Shown here in pieces: positions 39,116 through 47,720 of a stretch of 64,000 nucleotides of DNA. Positions within the stretch are counted from its first letter, which is position 1. Every line of letters starts with the position of its first letter. The notes under the pieces were generated by a model. The model was not told the origin of the DNA and did not search any database. It was given only the letters and a program-made list of their open reading frames with translations. This DNA comes from SAR116 cluster alpha proteobacterium HIMB100 (GTDB taxonomy: Bacteria; Pseudomonadota; Alphaproteobacteria; Puniceispirillales; Puniceispirillaceae), in assembly GCA_000238815.2 (NCBI GenBank), contig AFXB01000009.1, forward strand, positions 32,422 through 96,421. The letters are read 5' to 3'. Both the position numbers and the translations under genes were made by a program.

Positions 39116-39646
39116 TCAGAATAAAGTGGGCGCCCGCAACAGCGAGACCAAAAACATCAATGTGAAATAACCTGCATTCACCATAACGATAAAACTGATA
39201 AACAGTCTGATTTCAAACGGCAGTTCATCATCAAACAATCTGGCAAAAAAGCCAAATGCCAGCAATACCGAACATTCAACATACCACAAGGTCAGAAAGG
39301 CGGCATTGATCACCAGAAGGGTTTGCGGGCCCAGCTGTGCCGCCCCGACCGATGACAATACCGCCACCAGTGTTCCCAGCAAAGCCCCTGCCCCTAACCG
39401 GAAAGACAGGCCAGGCAGCAGGCGTATAAGCAGGCTTGCAGGCAGAAGCAGAACTCGGCGACGCCCCTGGCGCAACGCCCCCTCAATGACTATGAAAGCA
39501 AGCAAGGCGTGGATGATGCCGATGACAATAAATTTGGAAACAAATAAATCAGCACTGTTAAAGGTGAAATAGTCTGTCATCTTGTCCGGCGTAACATCTG
39601 GCCTGTCTGGCCTGGGATTGTTGAGAGCAGATGAGCTGTTTTCCAC
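39116..39646 (-). CDS. Multi-pass membrane protein, unknown
   Basis: A protein of up to 176 residues with about four hydrophobic helices (FIVIGIIHALLAFIVIEGAL, ALLGTLVAVLSSVGAA and others). The chosen start is a GTG at 39646 with a purine-rich AGGGGTGG before it; an ATG at 39580 (MTDYFTFNSADLF) would drop 22 hydrophilic residues and may be the real one. It lies 166 bases after the multicopper oxidase gene on the same strand and could belong to the copper-regulated transcript. No family recognised. Confidence 0.55.
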   Translation of the reverse strand: MENSSSALNNPRPDRPDVTPDKMTDYFTFNSADLFVSKFIVIGIIHALLAFIVIEGALRQGRRRVLLLPASLLIRLLPGLSFRLGAGALLGTLVAVLSSVGAAQLGPQTLLVINAAFLTLWYVECSVLLAFGFFARLFDDELPFEIRLFISFIVMVNAGYFTLMFLVSLLRAPTLF

Positions 39647-39812
39647 CCACCCCTGATAGCCGACCTGGTATTATGTTCTTTACGAGCAATAACGCAGAAA
39701 GGATTGGAGCCTTCTGGGGTGATATTGAACAAGGTTGGCTTAATTGGCCTGTTTTATCCTTTGCCCCGAAGCCCCACTCTTCAGTTGTCGCATGCTTCGG
39801 ACGGCCTGTTCC

Positions 39813-41192
39813 CTAGCTTACAGTAATCACGCCGCCCATGCCGCCGGCATGATGTTCCAACATATGGCAATGGAACAGCCATAGCCCGGGATTATCCGCC
39901 ACAAACACAAGCTCTGCTGTCTCCCCCGGAGCCATTAAATAGGTATCCCGCAGCACAGGCCGCACGTCTGCCCCAAATTCACGTGAATTCACCCAGAAAT
40001 GATGACCATGCAAATGCATAGTATGCTCCCAGCGTGTGTCATTAAACACACGCAGAACGGTTACATCTCCTCTGTTCAGCTCCGCCAAAAGATGATCATA
40101 TCCGCCCACCTGGCCATTAAAGGCCCAGAATTTCTGGTCATTTATTGCCAGGTCGCGCAATGAGCGTTCCTGCCCTTCAAAAACAGCTGAGCTGAGGTTG
40201 CCCATTGCCCCGCCCTGCATATGAATATCCACAATCCGGGCCTTGCTGGTATCTGGAAAGCTGTACCACGGATCAGGGTTAATCGGGTCCAGCGCCGGGC
40301 TGGTTGTTATTTGCTGTTTAAAACGGGCCGCCTGAAACCCGGGGCTGGCAGTGACCTCAAGCAAGCTGGTCAGAACAGCACTGTCAGGAATCAGAATGTC
40401 CGCCCTTTGCGCGGGACCAAGGCGAAGCGTTTCAATTTCAAACGAACTGCAAGGTGCGCCATCAAGAGAGATAATCTGCATCAGCTGTTTTTGCGCTAAC
40501 TGGAAAGACAGCACGCGGGCATTGGCCACGTTCATCAGCCGCAAGCGCACCGGGCCAGATGCGGGCACAGAAATCTCAGGCTGGCTGCTGCCGTTGATTG
40601 TGAGCCAATTGCCCAGACGGCCGCCATGCGACCAATCGTGCAAATTTCCAAAGCTGGCATCATCCAGCTGATAATCTTCATCTAAACGCCAATCATCAGC
40701 AAGCAGAAGGATATCGCGCGTTTCATTCCAGTCAGTTTCTTCAGTTACAATCAACGGTCCATAAAGACCACGCGCGACCTGCTCAAAAGTGCGGTTATGC
40801 GCATGATACCAAAAGCTGCCTGCATCTTTGAGGGGAAAACGATAGATGAAGCGTTCGCCCGGTTCAACCGCAGCCTGGGTCAGGTCGGGAACACCGTCCA
40901 TCTCATTCAGGTTGCGTATACCATGCCAGTGAATGGTGGTTGGCTGGCCAAGCTGGTTCACAAATTCAACTTCCAAAATATCCCCTTTGCGCGCAGTAAG
41001 AGCGGGACCGGGCGACTGGCCGTTATACAGCATCAGATCAGAAAGAGGTTTGTCTTCTCCGCCAAAACGATGATTTGCAGGAGCTGCAGTCAGCTGATAA
41101 CGAACCAGCCCCTTTGCCAAGGAAGGAAGAGGCATTACTGCCAGCATCGGCAGTCCAGATAAGGCAGATATAAACGAGCGGCGTGAGATCAT
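39813..41192 (-). CDS. Multicopper oxidase (CueO/laccase-like), Tat-exported
   Basis: A periplasmic copper oxidase that probably oxidises Cu(I) to the less toxic Cu(II). The signal peptide has a twin-arginine motif (ISRRSFISAL). The copper ligands are complete: TIHWHG and FWYHAHN in the first domain, and HLHGHHFW plus HCHMLEHHAGGM near the C-terminus, covering the type 1 site and the trinuclear cluster. There is no Met-rich insert like that of E. coli CueO, so substrate preference is open. At 459 residues it is in the normal range. It is the last clear member of the CueR-controlled operon. Confidence 0.93.
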   Translation of the reverse strand: MISRRSFISALSGLPMLAVMPLPSLAKGLVRYQLTAAPANHRFGGEDKPLSDLMLYNGQSPGPALTARKGDILEVEFVNQLGQPTTIHWHGIRNLNEMDGVPDLTQAAVEPGERFIYRFPLKDAGSFWYHAHNRTFEQVARGLYGPLIVTEETDWNETRDILLLADDWRLDEDYQLDDASFGNLHDWSHGGRLGNWLTINGSSQPEISVPASGPVRLRLMNVANARVLSFQLAQKQLMQIISLDGAPCSSFEIETLRLGPAQRADILIPDSAVLTSLLEVTASPGFQAARFKQQITTSPALDPINPDPWYSFPDTSKARIVDIHMQGGAMGNLSSAVFEGQERSLRDLAINDQKFWAFNGQVGGYDHLLAELNRGDVTVLRVFNDTRWEHTMHLHGHHFWVNSREFGADVRPVLRDTYLMAPGETAELVFVADNPGLWLFHCHMLEHHAGGMGGVITVS

Positions 41193-41213
41193 CGCCGGAT
41201 TGCCCCCATATTG

Positions 41214-41648
41214 TTACTTAACACGATAGCTCTGGTGGCAGGATTTACAGGTACCAGCCAGCGTGCGGGCAGCGGTTGCGGTGGCTGAAACATCACCGCT
41301 GTTTGCCGCTATCATCAGTTCTGAAGCTGCCTCAGCATGACGGCTGGCCGCCGCCTGAAACCCGTCAAAATCAGTCCAGATAGCAGGAGCCGCCTCAGAC
41401 GGGCTGTGATCACTTCCGGCCGGGAAATAATCTGGCATTTTTACTGCCCAGACCTTCAACTGTTCCGCAAGCGGAACCACAAGCTGCAGATCGCCTTGCT
41501 TGGTTGCTGCAAAAATCTGTTTCAACGCCTGCTGGCTGGCTTTGAATTGATCCATCCGCTCTTTGACGATCCCGGTTGCCCCTTTATGGGCAAGGGCCAC
41601 ACCAGACAGCAGACAAAAGCCCGCCAAAAAAGTCAGAACTGTTTTCAT
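41214..41648 (-). CDS. Cytochrome c' family protein
   Basis: A 144-residue exported haem protein with a signal peptide (MKTVLTFLAGFCLLSGVALA) and the haem motif CKSCH at the C-terminus, where cytochromes c' carry it. The four-helix-bundle pattern (ERMDQFKASQQALKQIF, ASRHAEAASELMIA) agrees. Cytochromes c' bind NO or act in electron transfer. Here it lies between the multicopper oxidase (21 bases) and the DUF4396 gene (one base) and may receive or donate electrons to the copper oxidase. Confidence 0.9.
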   Translation of the reverse strand: MKTVLTFLAGFCLLSGVALAHKGATGIVKERMDQFKASQQALKQIFAATKQGDLQLVVPLAEQLKVWAVKMPDYFPAGSDHSPSEAAPAIWTDFDGFQAAASRHAEAASELMIAANSGDVSATATAARTLAGTCKSCHQSYRVK

Positions 41649-41649
41649 A

Positions 41650-42096
41650 TCAGTGACACGCCTTTCCCAGCGCCTTCAGCCGCCAATAATTATAGGGCAG
41701 AGGCGTGATAAACCCGGCAAATAACATAAACGGGATCACCCACCAGGTCAGCACCGCCCCACCGGTCAAAAGAACATCTGTAACATTCATCGCCGCTTCC
41801 ATCGAAATCATGGAAATCAGCGACATGCCTATCGCTGTTTTAAAGGCCAGACGCAAGACCATCTGACGCGACAGGATAACGGTTTCGAGTATGATAGAGG
41901 AAATCAGCCCATTGATAATCGCCAGCGTCATAATCCCCCATACCGGAAACGGAATCTGAGTAAACTGGAAAAAAGCAATGGTGCCCAGATCACCAATTGA
42001 ACAGCCCAGCAGACACCAGGATGTGTTGTAGGACGCCCGCCGCCAGGTCGGACGACAAAACCAGTGAATATTCAGTTGGGCCGCAAACGCGCTCAT
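41650..42096 (-). CDS. DUF4396 integral membrane protein
   Basis: A 148-residue membrane protein with about four helices and the DUF4396 signature RRASYNTSWCLLGCSIGDLG, followed by SMEAAMNVTD and a C-terminal PLPYNYWRLKALGKACH. The family is often seen in metal-resistance clusters; its Cys and His residues near the N-terminus and the final CH could bind copper. It is the first gene of the CueR-controlled operon, with GGAGG seven bases before ATG 42096. Function of the family is not established. Confidence 0.82.
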   Translation of the reverse strand: MSAFAAQLNIHWFCRPTWRRASYNTSWCLLGCSIGDLGTIAFFQFTQIPFPVWGIMTLAIINGLISSIILETVILSRQMVLRLAFKTAIGMSLISMISMEAAMNVTDVLLTGGAVLTWWVIPFMLFAGFITPLPYNYWRLKALGKACH

Positions 42097-42118
42097 ATTT
42101 GACCTCCATTATTCTGCA

Positions 42119-42147
42119 TATTAAACTTTCCTGTCAGGGGAAGGTAA
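42119..42147 (-). promoter_or_regulatory. CueR operator and copper-induced promoter
   Basis: The dyad ACTTTCC-N7-GGAAGGT at 42125-42145 matches the known CueR box ACCTTCC-N7-GGAAGGT in all but one position. On the minus strand it sits within a promoter with -35 TTTACC and -10 TAATAT separated by 19 bases, the overlong spacer typical of MerR-type activation. It drives DUF4396-cytochrome c'-oxidase; cueR starts 16 bases away on the other strand. Confidence 0.88.
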
Positions 42148-42160
42148 AGGAGAAATTTTG

Positions 42161-42571
42161 ATGAATATCAGCATAGCTGCTGCAAAGGCTGGCCTGACGG
42201 TCAAGACTGTACGCTATTATGACAGTATTGGTTTGGTCAGCCCTTATCAAAACCCCGAAACGGGCTATCGTGATTATGCTGAAGCAGACATTGCCAAGCT
42301 GCAATTTGTTGGCACAGCCAGACGGTTTAATTTCAGCATTGGGGAATGTCGTGAATTACTATCTTTATATGAAGATAAGAACAGATCATCTGAAACCGTA
42401 AAGGCCCTGACTGTTCAGAAAATCGCCGAAATTGAAGACCGGCTAACAGAGCTGACCGCCTTGCGGAACCAGCTTGCCCATCTGGCACAGTCCTGTCAGG
42501 GCGATCACCGCCCTGACTGTCCAATTCTGGATGCGTTCAGTGCCCGTGGCAACGTTACCCTGACGTCGTGA
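42161..42571 (+). CDS. cueR: Copper-responsive MerR-family regulator CueR
   Basis: A 136-residue MerR regulator that senses Cu(I) and twists the overlong promoter into activity. The winged helix reads LTVKTVRYYDSIGLVSP, with the dimer helix after it. The metal site is Cys112 and Cys120 (CQGDHRPDC), the same positions and spacing as in E. coli CueR, which separates it from zinc or mercury sensors. ATG 42161 is used, with AAAGGAGA before it; a TTG one codon earlier is unlikely. Its 3' end overlaps the convergent membrane-protein gene by 17 bases. Confidence 0.93.
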   Translation: MNISIAAAKAGLTVKTVRYYDSIGLVSPYQNPETGYRDYAEADIAKLQFVGTARRFNFSIGECRELLSLYEDKNRSSETVKALTVQKIAEIEDRLTELTALRNQLAHLAQSCQGDHRPDCPILDAFSARGNVTLTS

Positions 42572-42983
42572 TGGCTATACCCAGCAAGACCAAAGCCAAG
42601 CCCCCGCGTGAGGCCATCTGTACCAGTTTTACCATTATTTGATCAGGTGGCGTCCCTGCCCTGCGCCGCAACGTCAGATGCATATTTAAAAACGAGATCG
42701 CTGCCAGCAGGATTGTTGCCCCCGCAAGCTTCATATGAAAGGCCCAACCTATCGCAAAATCGCCATAGACAAAATAGGTAAGCGCGATACCCGTTCCCCA
42801 GAGCAGCACGACAGCGATCAGACCCAGACGAGCCAGTTTCATCATGGTGGCCTGCACCGGCGGCGCTGGTAGCTGGCCAGCAGCCTGGTGTGCCTTAGTC
42901 AGAAGCCCGTTCGCAACCCCCAGCCCCCCTGCAAGGAACAGCGCCAGATAATGGATAAATTTAAGAGCTACGACCAGTGTCAT
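42555..42983 (-). CDS. Four-helix membrane protein, unknown (possible CopD-like)
   Basis: A 142-residue membrane protein with four predicted helices. The first (VVALKFIHYLALFLAGGLGV) has a membrane His, and later FAIGWAFHMKLAGATIL has another, the sort of pair that can bind haem or copper in CopD/DUF2269-type proteins. I start at ATG 42983, preceded by GGAAGG. Its gene overlaps the cueR 3' end in a convergent arrangement. Assignment to a family is tentative. Confidence 0.6.
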   Translation of the reverse strand: MTLVVALKFIHYLALFLAGGLGVANGLLTKAHQAAGQLPAPPVQATMMKLARLGLIAVVLLWGTGIALTYFVYGDFAIGWAFHMKLAGATILLAAISFLNMHLTLRRRAGTPPDQIMVKLVQMASRGGLALVLLGIAITTSG

Positions 42984-42999
42984 TTCTGCCTTCCCTTCC

Positions 43000-44190
43000 T
43001 CAGGCGGCTTTTTGCACTTCATCTGTGATAATGCGTGCAATCACGTCGCAATCATCCAGATCAAAGGTAAGCGGAATACGCATATCAATGGTCTTGTCCA
43101 GCGCGGCGTGTGTGGCAGCAAGATGCGGTATATCTTCAATATAGGCCCAGCTGTCATAGCGACTGGTAAAGGCCGCCGGGCTGTCGGCACCAAACCATTT
43201 CAGTTCTACACCACGTTCAGCACATCTGGACAAAAACCCGGGAATCTGGGCTTTATCAAGATCCATTGTTCTGAACTGGATAGAGGACCCAACGTAAAAT
43301 TCAGCCTGACGACGAGCCGGAATTTCTATCCCTTCGGCCACAGACAAATGGGCAAAAAGCCGGTCATACAGCTGGTTCCAGCGCGCGATATTATCATCCA
43401 GATGCGTCAGTTGCGCGCGAATGAGCGCAGCCCGCAGATTATCCATCCGACAGGAAAAATTGGCCGTGTCCAGCTTGACCTTGTCAAACACCTTTTGTGG
43501 CGGCAGTGTACCATGACGATCGTATAACATGTAAGAGCCAGAATGGATGATGGCGCGGGCAGCCGCTTCATCATCATTAGTGGTCAGAAAACCACCCTCG
43601 CCTGAATTCATATGTTTGTAAGTCTGGGTAGAAAAAGCCGCTACATCACCGAAATTTCCAGACCGGATTCCTTTCCATCTGGCCCCCATTGTGTGAGCGC
43701 AATCTTCGACCACCTTCAGCCCATGTTTTTTTGTTATTGCCAGTAACGCGTCCATATCAGCAATATGACCACGCATATGTGAAAGCAGCAGCACTTTTGC
43801 CCCTGACCGACGCGTCATCTCATCAAGATGGTTCAGGTCAATATGATAGTCGGAGGTAATTTCCACCAGAACAGGGCGCGCGCCCAAATTATGAATTGCT
43901 CCGGGAACAGGGGCCAAAGTATAAGCATTCGCCAAAACCTGATCGCCTGGCTGTACACCGCATACCCTTAGCCCCAGCTGGATCGCCTGACCGCCTGACG
44001 CTGTGGCAATGCAATAATTCACGCCCTGGTAAGCTGCATAATCACGTTCCAGCAGGCTGGCTTCTGCCTCTTCGCCAACCGCCACATTATAGCGATGAAG
44101 ACGGCCGGTGCGCAAAATTTCAACCGCACGTTCAATTCCGTCCTCAGGGATCGGTTCCTGTTGCGTAAAGGGTTTGGTGAAGGTCAGCAT
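43000..44190 (-). CDS. DegT/DnrJ/EryC1/StrS-family aminotransferase
   Basis: A PLP-dependent sugar or related aminotransferase of about 396 residues. The cofactor lysine is in FSTQTYKHMNSGEGGF, and the catalytic Asp contact lies in VVEDCAHTMGARWKG. ASGGQAIQLGLR is the phosphate-binding turn. These enzymes usually put an amino group on nucleotide-linked keto sugars, but no sugar-nucleotide genes lie nearby, so this one may serve another pathway. I start at ATG 44190 (MLTFTKPFTQQE), which opens the conserved part; no clear ribosome site is seen at this or an upstream start. Confidence 0.87.
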   Translation of the reverse strand: MLTFTKPFTQQEPIPEDGIERAVEILRTGRLHRYNVAVGEEAEASLLERDYAAYQGVNYCIATASGGQAIQLGLRVCGVQPGDQVLANAYTLAPVPGAIHNLGARPVLVEITSDYHIDLNHLDEMTRRSGAKVLLLSHMRGHIADMDALLAITKKHGLKVVEDCAHTMGARWKGIRSGNFGDVAAFSTQTYKHMNSGEGGFLTTNDDEAAARAIIHSGSYMLYDRHGTLPPQKVFDKVKLDTANFSCRMDNLRAALIRAQLTHLDDNIARWNQLYDRLFAHLSVAEGIEIPARRQAEFYVGSSIQFRTMDLDKAQIPGFLSRCAERGVELKWFGADSPAAFTSRYDSWAYIEDIPHLAATHAALDKTIDMRIPLTFDLDDCDVIARIITDEVQKAA

Positions 44191-44277
44191 GGGCAAGGGT
44201 CCGAAACAAAAACGACATCTGATGAACAACATGTTAGGCCAGACAAAGCAGAACGTGCAAGCCTTACAAGGCTGGCT

Positions 44278-45222
44278 TTACCCTTGTGCAAGCCATTCGT
44301 CAATCAAACGCCTGGCGATCGATAATTTGCGCGGCAGATAATGGCTGCTACCGTCAAATTGATGTATTTCATCACGGCTGAACCAAGCGGCTGTTTCGAT
44401 TTCATGAGTATTGATGGTCAGTTTATCCGAAACAGCTTCTGCCCGGAACCCCACCATCAGTGAGGCCGGAAAGGGCCAGGGCTGGGAATGCTGATAACAA
44501 ACATTTTTTACAATCACCCCTGCTTCTTCAAAGACTTCCCGCGCAACCGCATGTTCCAACGTTTCACCAGGTTCAACAAAACCAGCAAGAACAGATAACA
44601 TCCCTTCTGGCCATATTGGCTGACGGCCAAGCAAAATTTTATCTTCATACGTCACAGCGACAATAACAGCTGAATCTGTGCGGGGAAAATGGGGGGCAGC
44701 ACAATCTGAGTTCTCACAAATTTTTGTATGTCCCGCCTGAGAAGAGGTGACCGAACCGCCGCAGATGCTGCAAAAATGAAGCCGCGCATGCCAGTGGCAC
44801 ATTGCTTTTGCATAGGCGAGGATTGAGCCATCATCACCAGAAACAGACGGATCAGCTTCGCGCAAATCACCAAATTGCCCATATTCAGAAAGAGAGGCCA
44901 GCCTGTCTTCGTCACAAGAGGAGAGATCAAGACACAAATATTCATGATCATCTCTGTCTTTGCCAAGATAAATGGGGTGCGCACCCGCCAAGACATCCTT
45001 GACGTCCTCGCTGCCAAGACATTGCATTGCCGACAAGCCCGGTTCGGCACGGGTGAAGAAATTAAGGCCTTTCCAGACCACCACATAGCGCGTTGATGGC
45101 TGTGCAAATAACCGTCCAATAAACCCGGCATCACTTCTGGCCAAATCGTTTCTGTCAAGGCCGCCGTAACTTAAATGATGCGGCGTAGCGGGGTGAATGA
45201 GATGGGGATCAAAAACAGACAT
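44278..45222 (-). CDS. nudC: NAD(H)/deNADding pyrophosphatase NudC
   Basis: A 314-residue Nudix hydrolase that cleaves NADH and removes NAD caps from RNA. The N-terminal domain is followed by a zinc ribbon (CSICGG and CENSDC, residues about 155-180) and the Nudix box GFVEPGETLEHAVAREVFEEAG with the metal-binding Glu residues. The segment after it (SQPWPFPASLMVGF) is the NudC-specific SQPWPFPxS motif, which separates it from other Nudix proteins. It reads away from the GFA gene, the two sharing a 192-base upstream region. Confidence 0.95.
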   Translation of the reverse strand: MSVFDPHLIHPATPHHLSYGGLDRNDLARSDAGFIGRLFAQPSTRYVVVWKGLNFFTRAEPGLSAMQCLGSEDVKDVLAGAHPIYLGKDRDDHEYLCLDLSSCDEDRLASLSEYGQFGDLREADPSVSGDDGSILAYAKAMCHWHARLHFCSICGGSVTSSQAGHTKICENSDCAAPHFPRTDSAVIVAVTYEDKILLGRQPIWPEGMLSVLAGFVEPGETLEHAVAREVFEEAGVIVKNVCYQHSQPWPFPASLMVGFRAEAVSDKLTINTHEIETAAWFSRDEIHQFDGSSHYLPRKLSIARRLIDEWLAQG

Positions 45223-45414
45223 CTGGACCTAAAACTCAAAAAATAAACATATATGCGGTCGGCAAGTTTGTGCGGTTCTCAACTGATAGTCAATATAAGA
45301 AGATGCAGCAGGGGAATGAGCAGCATACCGGTAAAAAAGGATATTGACCTTGGCTTTATTCTTCTTAATGCTGCGCAAACAACAATAGATGAGCGATATT
45401 TTTGGGAGCAGAGA

Positions 45415-45843
45415 ATGACAAAGACAGGGCGCTGCTTGTGCGGTAAGATAAAATTTGAATATGCCGACCAGGAAACCTGGGCCTGTTATTGCCATTGCAA
45501 AGATTGTACACGCAATTGTGCTGCACCTGTTGTCGCCTTTATTGGGGTAGAACTGGCGAGCTTTTCCTGGCGGTTAGCCGGACCTGACGCACATCCAAAA
45601 TATTTTTCATCCTCAGCTGGTGTGAAACGGTTCTTTTGTGATTCATGCGGCACGCCTATGGCGTTTCAGGCAGATCATTATGAAGGGGAAATCCATTTAT
45701 ACGCTGCCACCTTAGACCAACCAGAGGATTTTAAGCCAAGTTTCCATGTCCATCATGCCTCAAAGCTGAGCTGGTTTGATATTGACGATGCGCTGCAAAG
45801 ACACCCGCACAGCGCCCCGGAAGATCCTTTGGACCGAAGCTAG
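45415..45843 (+). CDS. GFA-family (CENP-V-like) zinc protein
   Basis: A 142-residue protein of the glutathione-dependent formaldehyde-activating family, a Zn-binding beta fold. The zinc ligands are visible: GRCLCGKIKFEY, CYCHCKDCTRN and FFCDSCGTPMAF. Despite the name, most members have no proven formaldehyde role. I start at ATG 45415, preceded by GGGAGCAGAGA; earlier in-frame starts add 54 residues that do not look like the family. The end is 12 bases from the convergent phosphoesterase gene. Confidence 0.85.
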   Translation: MTKTGRCLCGKIKFEYADQETWACYCHCKDCTRNCAAPVVAFIGVELASFSWRLAGPDAHPKYFSSSAGVKRFFCDSCGTPMAFQADHYEGEIHLYAATLDQPEDFKPSFHVHHASKLSWFDIDDALQRHPHSAPEDPLDRS

Positions 45844-45855
45844 GCGCCAGCTTGG

Positions 45856-46899
45856 CTAACAAGGCAGAATATCGATTTTCACAATTTCATTGTGTGTGCC
45901 CAGCCGCATGCGCGGCCCCCATGTACCGCTTCCCGAAGACACATATAACTGTGATCCCTTTGCCATGAATAAGCCGTAGACGGTTTTAAATTGAAGACGC
46001 ACAAACAGGTTAAACGGGAAAATCTGTCCATTATGGGTATGACCTGAAAGCATCAGGTCAACAGAACCGGAAACGGCCTCCCATACAGAGGGCTGATGCA
46101 CCATCACCAGATTAAATTTAGACTTGTCTATCAGCCCGCGGGTAAATTCTGTTTGGCTTTTTATGGGTTGTTTATCACTGATACCAATGAGATTGACCTG
46201 TTTAAGGGCCTGAGACTGATTTTCCAAATTTATGATGTTATATCGCTTCAGGCTGTCTAATTTGCGGCTGTACTCTTTGACATAATATTCATGGTTGCCT
46301 GTCACAAAATAGACCGGCTGCTTGATGTCAAGGAACGGGCGGAGATCATCAGACCGAAACGAGCTGGAATCAAACAAATCCCCCCCAATCAACAGATAAT
46401 CAAAATCCAGAGAATTAATGAGAAGGCATAGTTTTTCTGCATGACTGCGGGAATTAGAGCCCAAATGTACATCGCTTATAAAGACGATATGGTGAGGCTG
46501 ATCAACCTTAGGGCTTTTCACATGCAGATGCTTTATCTTGATATTCCGGCCTTGTATCAGGCTGAACACGCAAACAAGCAAGAAAACAATCAGCGACAGA
46601 ATGCCAATTTCAAATCTGCTCTCTGGCAGCAAATAAGAGCAAAGCAATCCTGTATTAAAGATACTGAACCCAAGAAAGCCAAAGCCAAGCCCATAATAGG
46701 TAATCCCCTGCAGAATGACAGATGAATTATGCGTCCGAAAATAAATAAACACCACACCGGACAGAATACAGGACAGTAACAGTAAAACAGGCTGGTGAAT
46801 GTCAGTTGCGAACAGCAGATGGAACATCACTCCTATCGGATATACGTAAATCAGATAACTCACCAGAGCAACAATGAGAGCAAAGATGAAATTAAACAT
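45856..46899 (-). CDS. Membrane-anchored metallophosphoesterase (YaeI/YkuE-like)
   Basis: A 347-residue protein with about five N-terminal membrane helices (residues 1-120) and a calcineurin-like phosphoesterase domain. The metal motifs are in order: FISDVHLG, GGDLFDS, VTGNHEYY and LSGHTHNGQIFPF. Homologues such as YaeI cleave lipid A intermediates or UDP-linked substrates near the membrane; the substrate here is unknown. It is divergent from the DUF1007-NicO pair, and the shared region contains a long inverted repeat. Confidence 0.9.
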   Translation of the reverse strand: MFNFIFALIVALVSYLIYVYPIGVMFHLLFATDIHQPVLLLLSCILSGVVFIYFRTHNSSVILQGITYYGLGFGFLGFSIFNTGLLCSYLLPESRFEIGILSLIVFLLVCVFSLIQGRNIKIKHLHVKSPKVDQPHHIVFISDVHLGSNSRSHAEKLCLLINSLDFDYLLIGGDLFDSSSFRSDDLRPFLDIKQPVYFVTGNHEYYVKEYSRKLDSLKRYNIINLENQSQALKQVNLIGISDKQPIKSQTEFTRGLIDKSKFNLVMVHQPSVWEAVSGSVDLMLSGHTHNGQIFPFNLFVRLQFKTVYGLFMAKGSQLYVSSGSGTWGPRMRLGTHNEIVKIDILPC

Positions 46900-46986
46900 G
46901 TGATACTCCTCTGGCGTCTGACATTTTGATGCTGTTGTGCATTACAAGCTTTAAGGATTTTCGAACATGTTTTTTTAAGAGGAGGT

Positions 46987-47015
46987 CAATAAATGCACCT
47001 TATAAGCATTTATTG
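46987..47015. promoter_or_regulatory. Ten-base inverted repeat in the phosphoesterase/DUF1007 divergent promoter region
   Basis: CAATAAATGC and GCATTTATTG flank nine bases (accttataa), a perfect dyad 49 bases before the DUF1007 ATG. The arms and spacing look like a homodimeric repressor site. Since the downstream pair is a metal-export module, a metal-sensing regulator is the obvious candidate, but it does not match a Zur, Fur or NikR box that I know. Confidence 0.55.
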
Positions 47016-47063
47016 CTGAGCCTGAGGATGCTAGCATAGCCCATAAATCAAAAAGGCAGGACT

Positions 47064-47720
47064 ATGTTTTTCAGAACACCCCAAAAAGCATTTCCGATCA
47101 TTTCTTGTTCAGTTCTTCTTGTTCTGGCCCTTTGCCGGTCTGTTGTTTCACATCCCCATATGTGGATTGACCTGAAATCAGAGATTGTGTTTAATAAAGC
47201 GTCAAATATCGCGGGCATTTATCAAGAATGGCTGTTTGATGATTTTTACTCTGTCGCCCTGCTGGAAGATGCAACCCAACATCCAGACGGAGTGGAACAA
47301 GGACTACGCGCGGAGATTTCACAAATCCTTGCCGGTCTGCATTCATGGAATTATTTCACCCAAATCATGGTTGGCACAAATGAAGTGCAAGCAAAACAGG
47401 TTCAGCAGTTCGAAACAGAGCTGCGCGGTAACAGAGTGTGGCTGAGCTTTACAACACAGCTGGAAACGCCAGCTTCCCCCACTACAGAAGCGTTCAGTTA
47501 CTCCATTTTTGACCCGACATACTACATTGAAATGTATCATTTTGATGACGCCATTGTCGCGTTACGGGGCAGTCCGCCAAAAGGCTGCAAAAGTGAAATT
47601 CAGCAGGCTGATCCGTCATCTGAGGCGATAGCACTTTCACAATCACCAGTTCTCGACGCTCAGCCAGATGTTTCGGTAGGTGAACTATTTGCAGAAACTG
47701 TGGCTGTTGTCTGTTCATGA
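47064..47720 (+). CDS. DUF1007 exported metal-system protein
   Basis: A 218-residue exported protein with a signal peptide (ISCSVLLVLALCRSVVS) and a mature N-terminus HPHMWIDLKSE that carries the His pair typical of DUF1007. The conserved FDPTYYIEMYH segment is present. DUF1007 proteins are nearly always encoded beside NicO/RcnA-type nickel-cobalt or zinc transporters and are thought to bind the metal in the periplasm. Here the stop overlaps the transporter start by four bases (ATGA). Confidence 0.88.
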   Translation: MFFRTPQKAFPIISCSVLLVLALCRSVVSHPHMWIDLKSEIVFNKASNIAGIYQEWLFDDFYSVALLEDATQHPDGVEQGLRAEISQILAGLHSWNYFTQIMVGTNEVQAKQVQQFETELRGNRVWLSFTTQLETPASPTTEAFSYSIFDPTYYIEMYHFDDAIVALRGSPPKGCKSEIQQADPSSEAIALSQSPVLDAQPDVSVGELFAETVAVVCS

